A stretch of 64,000 nt of DNA from Odobenus rosmarus divergens (taxonomy: Eukaryota > Chordata > Mammalia > Carnivora > Odobenidae), in NCBI RefSeq assembly GCF_000321225.1, contig NW_004450302.1, positions 3,121,394-3,185,393 on the forward strand. Reading direction: 5' to 3'. Shown in pieces: positions 1 to 9,335 of this stretch. How positions within the stretch are numbered: position 1 is the stretch's first letter; each line of letters begins with the position of its first letter. The notes under the pieces are model-generated. The model was not told where the DNA came from, did no database searches, and saw nothing but the letters and a program-made list of their open reading frames with translations. Position numbers and translations under genes: made by a program.

Positions 1-160
1 CAGGGAGGAGGGGCAGAGGGCAAGGGAAAGAGAGAATCCCAAGGAGGCTCCATGCTCAGCACGGAGCTCCACAGAGGCCCGATCTCAGGACCCTGAGATC
101 ACAACCTGAGCAGAAATCAAGAGTCAGACACTCAACTGACTTTGGCAGCCAGGTGCCCCC
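1..160 (-). mobile_element. Can-SINE, cut by window edge
   Basis: This is the reverse complement of a carnivore tRNA-derived SINE, ending in the typical head complement (ACTGACT...CAGCCAGGTGCCCCC). Its A-rich 3' end lies left of the window. The next SINE follows directly, separated only by a short target-site sequence. Confidence 0.8.
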
Positions 161-170
161 ATCTTCATCA

Positions 171-373
171 TTTTTTAAAAAGATTTATTTATTTATTTGA
201 AAGAGAAAGAGAGAGAACAGGGGGAGGGGCAGAGGGAGGGAGAGAATCCCAAGCAGACTCCCTACTGAGCCGGGAGCACAACATTGTGCTCCATCCCAGG
301 ACCCCAAGATCAGGATCTGAGCCGATGCTCAAGAGTCGGATGCTCAACCGACTGAGCCACCCGGGCAGCCTCC
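171..373 (-). mobile_element. Can-SINE with target-site duplication
   Basis: Reverse-oriented carnivore SINE running from the poly-T/AAAGATTTATTTATTT end to the GAGCCACCCGGGCAGCC head. It is flanked by the duplication ATCTTCATCAT at 161-171 and about 375-385, which shows it inserted next to the older SINE at 1-160. The open frames seen here on both strands are SINE sequence, not genes. Confidence 0.85.
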
Positions 374-659
374 CATCTTCATCATGTTTAAGTGTACAGG
401 TCCGTAGTGTTAAGTACATGCACGTTGTCGTGCAACCAACTCCAGAAGTCTTTTCATCATGAAAAACTGAAACTCTCTACCCATTAAACCACCGAACCCC
501 AAACTCCCCTCTCCAGCTCCTGGCAACCACCATTCTACTTTCTGTCTCTATGAATTTGACTACTCTGGGTATCTCATATAAGTGGAATGACACAGTATTT
601 TTCTTTTTCTGACTGGCTTATTTCATTTAGTGTAATGTCCTTAAAGATTGTCCGTGTTG

Positions 660-1406
660 CAAAGATACAAATGTAGGGATCCGAAGGGGTACGTGCACCC
701 CAATGTTTATAGCAGCAATGTCCGCAATAGCCAAACTGTGGAAAGAGCCAAGATGTCCATCGACAGATGAATGGATAAAGAAGATGTGGTATATATACAC
801 AATGGAATATTATGCAGCCATCAAAAGGAATGAGATCTTGCCATTTGCAACGACGTGGATGGAACTGGAGGGTGTTATGCTGAGTGAAATAAGTCAGTCA
901 GAGAAAGACATGTATCATATGACCTCACTGATATGAGGAATTCTTAATCTCAGGAAACAAACTGAGGGTTGCTGGAGTGGTGGGGGGTGGGGGGTGGGGG
1001 TGGCTGGGTGATAGACATTGGGTAGGGTATGTGCTATGGTGAGCACTGTGAATTGTACAAGACTGATGAATCACGGATCTGTACTTCTGAAACAAATAAT
1101 GCAATATATGTTAAGAAAAAAAAGAAGAAGAAGAAGAAGATAGCAGGAGGGGAAGAATGAAGGGGAGTAAGTCGGAGGGGGAGATGAACCATTAGAGACG
1201 ATGGACTCTGCAAAACAAACTGAGGGTTCTAGAGGGGAGGGGGGTGGGGGGATGGGTTAGCCTGGTGATGGGTATTAAAGAGGGCACATTCTGCGTGGAG
1301 CACTGGGTGTAATGCACAAACAATGAATCATGGAACACTACATCCAAAACTAATGATGTAATGTATGGTGGTTAACATAACAATAAAAAATTATTAAAAA
1401 AAAAAA
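660..1406 (+). mobile_element. 5'-truncated L1 (carnivore), 3' end
   Basis: This is the last part of L1 ORF2 plus the 3' UTR and poly-A tail. The 703-936 frame encodes the ORF2 C-terminal pattern (MFIAAMSAIAKLW, MWYIYTMEYYAAIKRNE). A 17-bp target-site duplication, AAAGATTGTCCGTGTTG, lies at 643-659 and 1407-1423, so both borders are certain. The 3' UTR holds a G-rich block near 977-1005 and, at about 1120-1400, a second A-rich copy of the 3' UTR-like sequence. The element is a dead copy. Confidence 0.9.
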
Positions 1407-1660
1407 AAAGATTGTCCGTGTTGTAGCCTGGGAAATGTAGAATTTCCTTTTTAGGGCTGAGTGATATTCCACTGTATGGTTACACTACATTTTGTTTATT
1501 CATTTATCTGTTGACGGACAGGTAGGTTGCTTGCACTTTTTGGCAATTGTGAATCATGCTTCTGTGAACAAGGGTGTGCAAATATCTCTTTGAGAACCTG
1601 CTTTTGATTCTCTTGGGTATATACCCAGAAGTGGAATTGCTGGTTCACATGGTAATTCTA

Positions 1661-1924
1661 TTTTTTTTTTTTAAAGATTTTATTTATTTAATTGACAGAG
1701 AGAGAGAGAGACAGTGAGAGAGGGATCACAAGCAGGGGGAGTGGGAGAGGGAGAAGCAGGCTTCCCGCCGAGCGATGCGGGGCTCGATCCAGGGGAGAGG
1801 GTCAGAGGGAGAAGCAGGCTTCCCGCCGAGCAGGGAGCCCCATGCGGGGTTCGATCCCAGGACCCTGGGATCATGACCTGAGCCGAAGGCAGTCGCTTAA
1901 CCAACTGAGCCACCCAGGCGCCCC
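1661..1924 (-). mobile_element. Can-SINE with internal duplication
   Basis: Reverse-oriented SINE flanked by GGTAATTCTA at 1651-1660 and 1926-1935. Its body is longer than usual. The GAGAAGCAGGCTTCCCGCCG segment occurs twice (from about 1751 and from about 1810), so roughly 60 bp of the body is duplicated in tandem. Confidence 0.85.
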
Positions 1925-2289
1925 TGGTAATTCTATTTTTAATTTTTTGAGTAACTGCAATATGATTGGCTTAAACTTTTGGGGCCTTTAGTTTGAGTAT
2001 TGTAAAGGTCATGTACATAAAGCTCTTGGCTTGAGGTTTGATACATAGTAGGAATTTAAGAAATGTTTGTCCCCCATGGTCTCTTGAGAAAGAGGCTGTG
2101 TTTTATTTCTGTATTCCAAGCATATAGCATGGTGCCAGACATACAGTAGGTATTCAATATATGACTGTGAATGAATGAATAATGAATAAATGCATCCTTG
2201 TAACTCCTGAAGCACCTAGAGTAATTTCTACACATTATAAGTGCTCAGGAAATGTTACTTGAATGAATGCATGTAGTATATCCTATAAT

Positions 2290-2409
2290 GGAGCACCTGG
2301 CCGACTCAGTCAGTAGAGTGTGAGAGTCTTGATCTTGGGGTTGTGAGTTCGAGCCCCACGTTGGCTGTAGAGATGACTTAAAAAAAGAAAATGAAAAAAA
2401 AAAAAAAAA
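2290..2409 (+). mobile_element. Older Can-SINE, short type
   Basis: A forward SINE head (GGAGCACCTGGCCGACTCAG) is followed by the tRNA-like B box (GGGTTGTGAGTTCGAGCCCC) and an A-rich tail. It lacks the CT-rich body of the younger copies. Confidence 0.75.
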
Positions 2410-2761
2410 GTCCTGTTTCATCTGCATCCTACTACATGAGGACAGGAATCCACTGACGTCTCCAAAGTTCCTGGCAGAAGAGTTCAGAATTAAGTATTTG
2501 GCCTACTGCCATTTACACCAATGCTGACGGGAACTCTCACTTTCTGGGATCCCCCTTTGCCTTCACCCTTGGCAAGTGAATTACATCGCAGAAAGTGCGT
2601 AAAAGTGGATCTGTCCCAGGGTACCTCCAGGCTACACTGGGCTTGCTAGGCTTTCTCTCTTCCTACCATATTCTCACAATATTTACCGTGAGCTCCAGGG
2701 CATACTGCAAAGCAGGGCTGTCCTTGTCCAATGCTGTGAGTCCAGGCAACTCAGAGAATGT

Positions 2762-2875
2762 CTTTTTTTTTAAATTTTTTTATTTTTAAGTAATCTCTAC
2801 ACCCCATGTGGGCCTGAACCCATGATCCTGAGATCAAGAGTCACATGCTCCACCAACTGGGCCAGCCAGGCGCCC
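2762..2875 (-). mobile_element. Older Can-SINE, short type
   Basis: Reverse-oriented SINE from a T-rich tail to the GGCCAGCCAGGCGCCC head, with the target-site duplication GGCAACTCAGAG at 2745-2756 and 2876-2887. Confidence 0.85.
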
Positions 2876-2887
2876 GGCAACTCAGAG

Positions 2888-3545
2888 CATTTTAATCCCC
2901 TGACCTGAGTCCAAAAGCAATGGCCAGGTCTCACCTCTCAGCAGCCTCTCCACTCTGAGGCTGCCTCCCTGACCCAGTAGGCTCACCCCTCTTCGACTGG
3001 AACCCAGGCCTTTGTTTCTTCCCATGAGTTTGGCTTCTACTTTTCTAAGCACTTCCCAAATACACCCAACGTAACTACTCAGTTCCCTAGAACTTCTTTA
3101 TTCTGCTTTATGAAGTTATACTTTATAACTTTCTTCTGAAACGTCCTTTTCATTCCCAAGTATATTGGTCAAATCTTGTCCACAGAGGTGACTGGAAACA
3201 GGACCAAGAGGAAGAGAAACTCCGTCGCAGGCGCATAGATTGGGAACTCATTTAGGGCCTCCTTAGAACCTTACATAGGACCTGGCATACAGTAAGAGCT
3301 TAATAAATACATGTTAAATGGATAAACATTGGTTTAATATATCATATTCCTGTGATTTTCTTTAGACTGTACATTCCTCAAGCATGGGCTTAAAAATTGT
3401 GTCTTTCCTCTCAGACAGGATGCCTCCCAACCCAGAGGCACTATTTCCCTATTATATGGGAGGACTCTAAGAGCAAATTCTTCCTACTTCCATGTTCTCT
3501 GGGACCCAAAACTTCACCAAAGACCTAGCTTAATGATGACTTGGA
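2888..3545. other. Non-coding intergenic stretch
   Basis: No gene is visible. Near 3275-3320 an old MIR/L2-like tail motif (CCTGGCATACAGTAAGAGCTTAATAAATA) is recognisable. The rest is unassigned. Confidence 0.5.
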
Positions 3546-3781
3546 CCGGGGTTTCTCAACCTCAGCTTTACTGACATTCTGGGCTAGATAATTCTTTGAC
3601 GTGGGGGCTGCCGGTGCATTGTAGGATACTTAGCAGCATGCCTGGCCTCTACCCACCAGATACCAGTAGCGACCCCTTCCCCATTGTGACAACCAAAACT
3701 GTCTCCAAGCAATCCCAAATTATCTTCTGGGTTCTTTTGGCAGGGCAGGGCACAAAATCATTCCCATTGGAGAACCACTGA
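3546..3781 (-). mobile_element. MER20-like hAT-Charlie DNA transposon remnant
   Basis: The element begins with GGGGTTTCTCAACCT and ends with GGAGAACCACTG, the imperfect terminal inverted repeats of this family. Between them it has the expected blocks (GGATAATTCTTTG, GCATTGTAGGATACTTAGCAGC, GGCCTCTACCCACCAGATAC). The length of about 235 bp fits a full non-autonomous copy. The family name is from memory, not from a library search. Confidence 0.7.
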
Positions 3782-4824
3782 CCTAGAATGAGGCAGAAAA
3801 AAGAAGCAATTGCTCTGCTTTTTATTGCTTTGTGGGAATGGAAAATATTTTTCTAGTAGAGGAAAAGTTGCATATTTATTAGATTAAGAACTGATGTGTA
3901 ATGTCCTTCCAACCCCGGGGGCTTCTCAGAATCGAAACTGGGAGCACTCCAGGTGAGATCATTCCTGCCTGGGACAAAATTTCCATGTCAGGTCATTGGG
4001 GTACAGAATGGAGTGACAGAAGAAGGAAGTGGAAAAGTGAGGCCATGCCCCAGAAGATACTAGAAATGGCTATTATTTTCCACGCCTCAGGACCTGTCAG
4101 GGCTCTAAACCTGGGGTCAAATACATACAGGCCCGCTCTGGATGGATCCTACCTGCTTGCAGAAACTAGAGCCCAGAGAGACTAAATGACTTTTCTGATG
4201 TTGCACAGCACATCAGAGAAAAAAACAAACAAACAAACAAACAAAAACAGGACGCTAATTCCCTTCGAAGTTAGACATCTGAAAGCCAAGGGGACATGGT
4301 ATACCCCAGCTGCCCCGGCCTGTTCTCTAATCCGTCTTCATCTGACTTTGGAAGCACAGACGAGACCAGAGCGAGAGAAGTATTGACTGGTGATCTTCAC
4401 TTGGGGGTGGGGATGGCTGGGGCGGGTGGGGGGGGAGACAAGACTGCTCACACCAGCAGGAGGGTTCCCGAGATGCTCTGGGTTGCTGGCTTCTGAGCCC
4501 ACTATCTCACTTTCTTGTTGCTGCGTGGAGATAAGATATCAACTTCTGCGCAGGATCAACTGAGGAAGTCAGGAGGGAGGGGAGACCTTGGCAGCCAGCA
4601 GGAAAGGACTGGCAGCAAAAAAAAAAAAAAAGCAAAGCATCCTGGGGCCAAAAGTACTGACTGGACAGAAGGTTAAGGAGGGAAGAAGAAGGAGAGTCAA
4701 GGCAAAGGGTGAAAATGGGAGAGGGAAAAGCGGAGAAAGGCAGAAAGACCCCCAAAAAACTAAAATGACTCCGCAAACAGAACTCGAGCAGAGAGTTTTT
4801 CTCCTCTATTGAAACTGTACTTTC
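3782..4824. other. Non-coding intergenic stretch
   Basis: I see no gene and no recognisable recent transposon. There is a short CAAA repeat near 4208-4245, a G-rich run at 4415-4438, and purine-rich sequence from 4600 to 4760 that yields open frames by composition only. Confidence 0.4.
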
Positions 4825-5017
4825 GGGGTGCCTGGGTGGCTCAGTTGGTTAAGCGACTGCCTTTGGCTCAGGTCAAGATCCTGGAGTCCTGGGATTGAGT
4901 CCCGCATCGGGCTCCCTGCTCAGCAGGGAGTCTGCTTCTCCCTCTGACCCTCCCCCCTTCATGTGCTCTCTCTCTCTCACTCTCTCTCTGAAATAAAGTC
5001 TTTAAAAAAAAAAAAAA
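4825..5017 (+). mobile_element. Can-SINE, full length
   Basis: A complete forward copy: head GGGGTGCCTGGGTGGCTCAG, tRNA-like region, CT-rich segment and AAATAAAGTCTTT tail. It is flanked by the duplication AACTGTACTTTC at 4813-4824 and 5019-5030. Confidence 0.9.
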
Positions 5018-5030
5018 CAACTGTACTTTC

Positions 5031-6860
5031 TCATCAATCTGTAGATGTGCCATTTTAAACTGTGTTTTCCTCCTGTCTTGCCTTCCAAGAGTTAATGCAA
5101 ACCAAGTACTCTTCAAACTTATTTGTGATCCCATAAAGAATCAAGTCTTCAAGAGTGATTTACTGTGTGACTTCAGGAAACTCATTCAACTGTTCTGAGG
5201 CTTTAGGCTCCCCTCTTAAAAAAAAAAAAAATGCAGCGATTACCCCAGACGGCTGTAAGGAGAGGCCTCATGATCTAACTCACAAGAAGTGCTAAAGAGC
5301 TGTTCTTTCATCTGAAACTACCTAGGGAGAGATTTTCTTACCATGAGCTTTTACATCCTCATTCATTTGAATTGGCGCTCTGGGAGCCAGGCCGAGAACA
5401 GGTATTTTTATCTTACTTTAATGGGTAAGCAGTGGTATAACTAGTAAAAAAATGGATCTCTCCTTTGTCACACTTCTCTGCCTACTATATGGAAAAGGCC
5501 TGGACTTTCTCCTTTGAACAGGATTCCCAGACTTGGCCGAGCAGACTGGATTTTGGGGTGGGGGAAATCCTGCTCTTTGGAGGGGAGAGGCACCCACAGA
5601 CTGGCAGAGACCCTGCTGGTATCATCAAAAAGCGTGAATCAGGAGCCTCTCTCCTGAACCCAGCTGCTCAGCCCACCGTTACGTGGGTCCATGGTACGGG
5701 CTGCTCTGGCTCAGTTTCAACACTAGAACTAACACAGGGGCCTACATTCCATAGGGCTCTGATAGAACAAGTCACAGATGAGTAAGGAAGCCAAGTTAGG
5801 ATGAAAATTTCCCAGGTCTGTGCTCTTCATGTGCAAGAAGAGTTACTCCCGCTTCTTGTCCTGTCTTATGGCCTCACTCTCCTCTTCACTTACCTCAAGG
5901 CCTCCTCTCCCTTCCCATCCAACTGCTAGGTGGCAGCCCTTTATTTATACTCTTCTCTAAAGCCCTCATCCTCCAGGGGACCTACTCAGATTACACCTGC
6001 CCTTGAGAAATCCTTCCTTTACTTTGTTATTAGATCCCCAAATTTGTCTACAAGAACAAGACCCTGCACACACAGAAAGACAGCAGTAAATTAGGGGTGA
6101 GTTATATGTCTAGTGTAGTGTGTGTGCTAGTGTGTAAGTGAACACCACATGGATGAAATCCAGAGCTGCCCCTGGTCATGCACTGCTTTGGGCTCTTGAA
6201 AATCCCATTTTCAGGGAACTGGTTTCTGAAGAGTGGAAGGGACTGTGACGCCCCTTGATTGTTATTCCTCTTCTATATCAAACACAGCCCTGGCCCTAAG
6301 TCCCCCCTCCTCAGGACAAAGACCAAGTGGGAAGGTGTACCCTCAGTGGATGAGGGGTTCATCCAGAACCACTCTGGGATATCACTGTCCCAGTTGCTGT
6401 TGAAGTGTCTGCCTCTGTGCTTCGAAGTCCAAGACAGAAGAGTCTCCAAAAAGCAGGACGTCTCCCACATGCAAAAGAGGAAAGGAAGTTCCAAGTTCAA
6501 GTCCAGGAACAGGGATAGAGAGGAAAGGTCATCAAGCAAAAGGAGCATTTCCCTGCCTCATGGAAGGGCACAAAATCACCAAAGAACAAAAAGAATTTCC
6601 TCCTTTCTCTACCTACCGGATACCCAAGACACCCCCACTCCCCAGCCCCTTTCCTGACCTGATCAACCAGAGAGAGAGAGAGAGTCCCTTGACCTTGCAG
6701 GAGTCCCCTGAGCCAGGCTGGATCAGGGGACGACAACCCAGGGAAGCTCCCGGGACAGGGAAAGAGTGGGAACAACCGGGCCAGGGGTCCTCTCCCGCTC
6801 TTGCCGCGGCTGGATGGGTGCAGCAGGTGCAGGCCTCCGGCAGGATGGAGATGGTGCCTC
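5031..6860. other. Non-coding intergenic stretch
   Basis: No supported gene. Several frames of 90-130 codons occur (5465-5785, 6259-6657, 6273-6548), but none shows a recognisable domain or a splice pattern. Density of CpG rises from about 6740 into the island that follows. Confidence 0.4.
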
Positions 6861-6869
6861 TGCTCTTGG

Positions 6870-7140
6870 CAAATTCTTTTCAGGGGCGCGCGCTGGTGGG
6901 AGCCTGAGTGAGCATGAGAGAGCGGGAGGAGAGAGACACGGGAGGGCGCGGGGGCGCCGGGGGTGCCGGGTGGGGGGAGGCGGGGAGAGGCGGGGGAGGC
7001 GGGCCGAGGCGGGCCGAGGCGGCGGGCTGCGGGGCTTGGTGCCGAGGCGCCGCTAGGGTGCAGCTGTGGGCTGAGCGGGCGCCGGGGCCGGGGCGGGGCC
7101 GGCCAGGAGAGGGGCGGGCGGCGGAGGCCAGGTCGTTTCG
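6870..7140. promoter_or_regulatory. Orphan CpG island
   Basis: This segment is very GC-rich and dense in CpG (repeated GGCGGGCCGAGGCGGGCCGAGGCGG-like units around 6998-7025), in contrast to the AT-balanced surroundings. No first exon or coding frame on either strand can be supported. It is immediately followed by an AT-rich segment with homeodomain-type sites, so an enhancer or an unannotated non-coding RNA promoter are both possible. Confidence 0.6.
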
Positions 7141-7270
7141 GTGTTGTGTTTCCACTGTCACTATAATTAGGCGGATTCTGTGTTTATTTAGGCTGAGAGC
7201 TGTAAGATAAATGACAGCTTCGAAGATGCTTTTCAGCACTTCATAAATCACCCACCGGCCCGGGCAGTTG
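7141..7270. promoter_or_regulatory. Candidate distal enhancer with Hox/Meis-type sites
   Basis: Directly beside the CpG island lies a segment unlike its surroundings. It contains CACTGTCACTATAATTAG, TGTTTATTTAGG, GATAAATGACAGC and TTCATAAATCA. These match homeodomain cores (TAATTA-like), Meis/Prep (TGACAG) and Cdx/posterior-Hox (CATAAA) motifs. It looks like a conserved non-coding element, about 32 kb 3' of HOXB1. Conservation was not tested. Confidence 0.4.
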
Positions 7271-8530
7271 GCTTCTGCCACGTCTGGGGTCGTCCTCGCG
7301 CCCTGCCCCCACCCCCACCCTCAGGGAAGAGGGCACCCCCCCTCCCCAGGACCCCTGAGCTCCCGGCACAAAGGGCAGGAGAGCCAAGCGATAGGGGTGC
7401 CTGTCCTTCCCAAAGCTCGCAGCGCCCATCGCCCATCGCCCAGCGCCCATCGCCCAGCGCCCCGGAACAGGCCGGCAGCCGCGGGGAAGGCGGGCAGGAG
7501 GGCAGCCTCCTCCTGAGGTGGTCCCTGCGGCCGCGTGGGGCTCGGGCTGACAGGCAGGCTTGCCCTCCTCTGGGAGAATATGGTCTCTAATCGGCCCTAA
7601 TTCAGGCTCTCTTCCCTGTGCCTGGCTGACACATCTGGAGATTTACAAGAGACATTTGAGAAGTATTTATAGCACAGTGGTCTTTTCTTCCCCTTCCTAT
7701 GACTGTCTGAGCTGAGCCTCTCTTGGGGGCTCCGGGTGGAAGGTTCCACGTCCTTTCCCATGGGAGAGCACATTCTTGGAGAGGGGTTGTGGACAGCAGG
7801 CCCTCTCCCATCGGGACCTTGGAACTCCCTGGCCATGAGGAAGGGCAAAGAACAGGATGGTGACCCACCCTGCCTAGCCAGGCCTAGGTCAGGTCAGTCC
7901 CCTTGGCAGGAAGAAGGAGCAGGATGTGGGGCGTGGAACATCGGGCCTGTGGGGCTTTGACGACAAGCAGGCAAAAGCAGCAGGCGCGGAGGTGATAAAC
8001 CCGACAGAGACGTGAACATGGTCTGAACCAGACACCTTTCCATGCAGAGGTTTCAAATCAAAACAGACACTGCCGAGTCTCAGGTCAGGTATCAGAGCTA
8101 GTGGTGGGGACCCTTCTCCTGGTTTGGGAGCATGGATTTGGAGAAACTGGCCATGGTAAAAATAGCAGGCCAACCTTCAGAAGGCAGTAAGCCACAATAA
8201 TCTTGTGAGGCCCATGCTGCCAAGCCTAGGTCAGTCCTGGTTTGGGGAGGTCCAACCAAGCCAGCAAGGAGAGAAAGGCTCCAGACATCAAGGTACTGCT
8301 GAAGGAAAGAAGGATGCCACACCAGCACTGCCCCATCCCCTGGCACAGTCCTCCCACCATAGGGGGTCTGCATATTCCACCAGAGAACCAGCTGCCCATG
8401 TGGAGCACTGCACCACAAGGAAAACGAGCAGAAAGAGCAGACATAGTGTGGTTCAAGTGCCCAACTCAGGAGCTCTGAATAGATGTGCTAGTGTGTGTAA
8501 CCCTGCAATCTCCGTCAGAGTGGCATTCCT
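7271..8530. other. Non-coding intergenic stretch
   Basis: No supported gene. At 7420-7465 a short degenerate tandem repeat of GCCCATCGCCCA-like units occurs. The part 7575-7690 is moderately AT-rich (CTCTAATCGGCCCTAATTCAGG, GAAGTATTTATAGCAC) and could be a second conserved element. Confidence 0.4.
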
Positions 8531-8534
8531 CTAT

Positions 8535-8710
8535 TCATTTATCTGGTATGGGTTAGCCACTATCTCTGAGCCGGGCACCGTGCTGGGCATAAAAAGATGA
8601 AAGACACACCCTTTCACTTATATTCTAGTGGGAGAGACAAGCATAAAAACAAATCATTACAAATGGCTATTATGGCGATGAGTACAAAGTAAGATGGCGC
8701 CTGGCACCTA
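8535..8710 (+). repeat. L2-like old LINE fragment
   Basis: The order GGGCACCGTGCTGGGCATAAA, then ACACACCCTTTCACTTATATTCTAGTGGGAGAGACA-like sequence, is that of the ancient L2 3' region. The match is by eye and diverged. Confidence 0.5.
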
Positions 8711-8858
8711 CTTGCCAAGAGTGATTCCTTTCTCAGCAAGGGTCCTCAGTGCTCCATAGGAGGGTATTGCTTAAACCTGGGTAGAGCTCTGAAAACACTA
8801 CAGAGTGATGATTGGGAGCATGGACTCTGCTGTGGGACATACTGAGTCTGAATTCCAA

Positions 8859-8931
8859 GTCCAACATGGGGCTTAAACGCACAACCCTGAGATGGTCACA
8901 TGCTCTACCGACTAAGCCAGTCAGGTGCCCC
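8859..8931 (-). mobile_element. Can-SINE fragment
   Basis: Reverse-oriented short SINE ending in GCCAGTCAGGTGCCCC. The duplication AGTCTGAATTCCAA at 8845-8858 and 8933-8946 frames it exactly, showing insertion into an older MIR. Confidence 0.85.
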
Positions 8932-8946
8932 AAGTCTGAATTCCAA

Positions 8947-9240
8947 TTCTGCCACTTACCAACTGTATGATCTTGGGCAAGTTGTTTAACTTCCCCTTAC
9001 CTCGTCTATAAAATGGGGAGAAGAAGAAGAAGAACTATGATTATTACTGGGCTTACCTCACAGCGTTATCATGAAGATGAAGTGAGAGAATCCATACCAA
9101 ACTGCCTGGAACCCCCATTGTCAAGCATCAAAACATCAAATTTAAGTATGTGGAATTTGAGTATTTTCTGCCCATCTTGGTCTTCATTACCCCATTGTCA
9201 AGCACCAAACTGCCTGGAACACAGTAAGTGCTCAATAAAT
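8947..9240 (+). repeat. MIR (mammalian-wide SINE)
   Basis: The core order TGTATGATCTTGGGCAAGTT, CCTCGTCTATAAAATGGG, and GAGAGAATCCATA-type tail, with a terminal CACAGTAAGTGCTCAATAAA, is typical of MIR. The SINE at 8859-8931 sits in its 5' part. Purine-rich (GAGA)n sequence follows to about 9335. Confidence 0.65.
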
Positions 9241-9335
9241 GTTAGCAATGGGAAGAGAAAGAGGGAGAGAGAAAGAGACACAATGAGAGAGAAAGGGAAG
9301 GAAGGAGGTTGAGAGAGACCGAGAGAGAAAGAAAG

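Larger units (their letters stand above)
390..1975 (-). mobile_element. Old L1M-type LINE fragment, interrupted twice
   Basis: The segments 390-660, 1424-1660 and 1925-1975 read, on the minus strand, as one old L1 3' region (for example the stretch matching GGGTATATACCCAGAAGTGG, and the 'usually nearby' CACCATTCTACTTTCTGTCT motif). A younger L1 (660-1406) and a Can-SINE (1661-1924) split it. It is diverged and non-coding. Confidence 0.65.

Noticed and set aside
703..936. Plus-strand frame of 77 codons with MWYIYTMEYYAAIKRNE
   Set aside because: It is the C-terminal end of L1 ORF2 in a 5'-truncated L1, not a host gene.
7886..7896. AGGTCAGGTCA as a retinoic acid element
   Set aside because: The two half-sites overlap by one base, a spacing that RAR/RXR does not use.
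9240..9335. GAGA-rich segment as a regulatory site
   Set aside because: It continues from the MIR tail and looks like a simple degenerate repeat.
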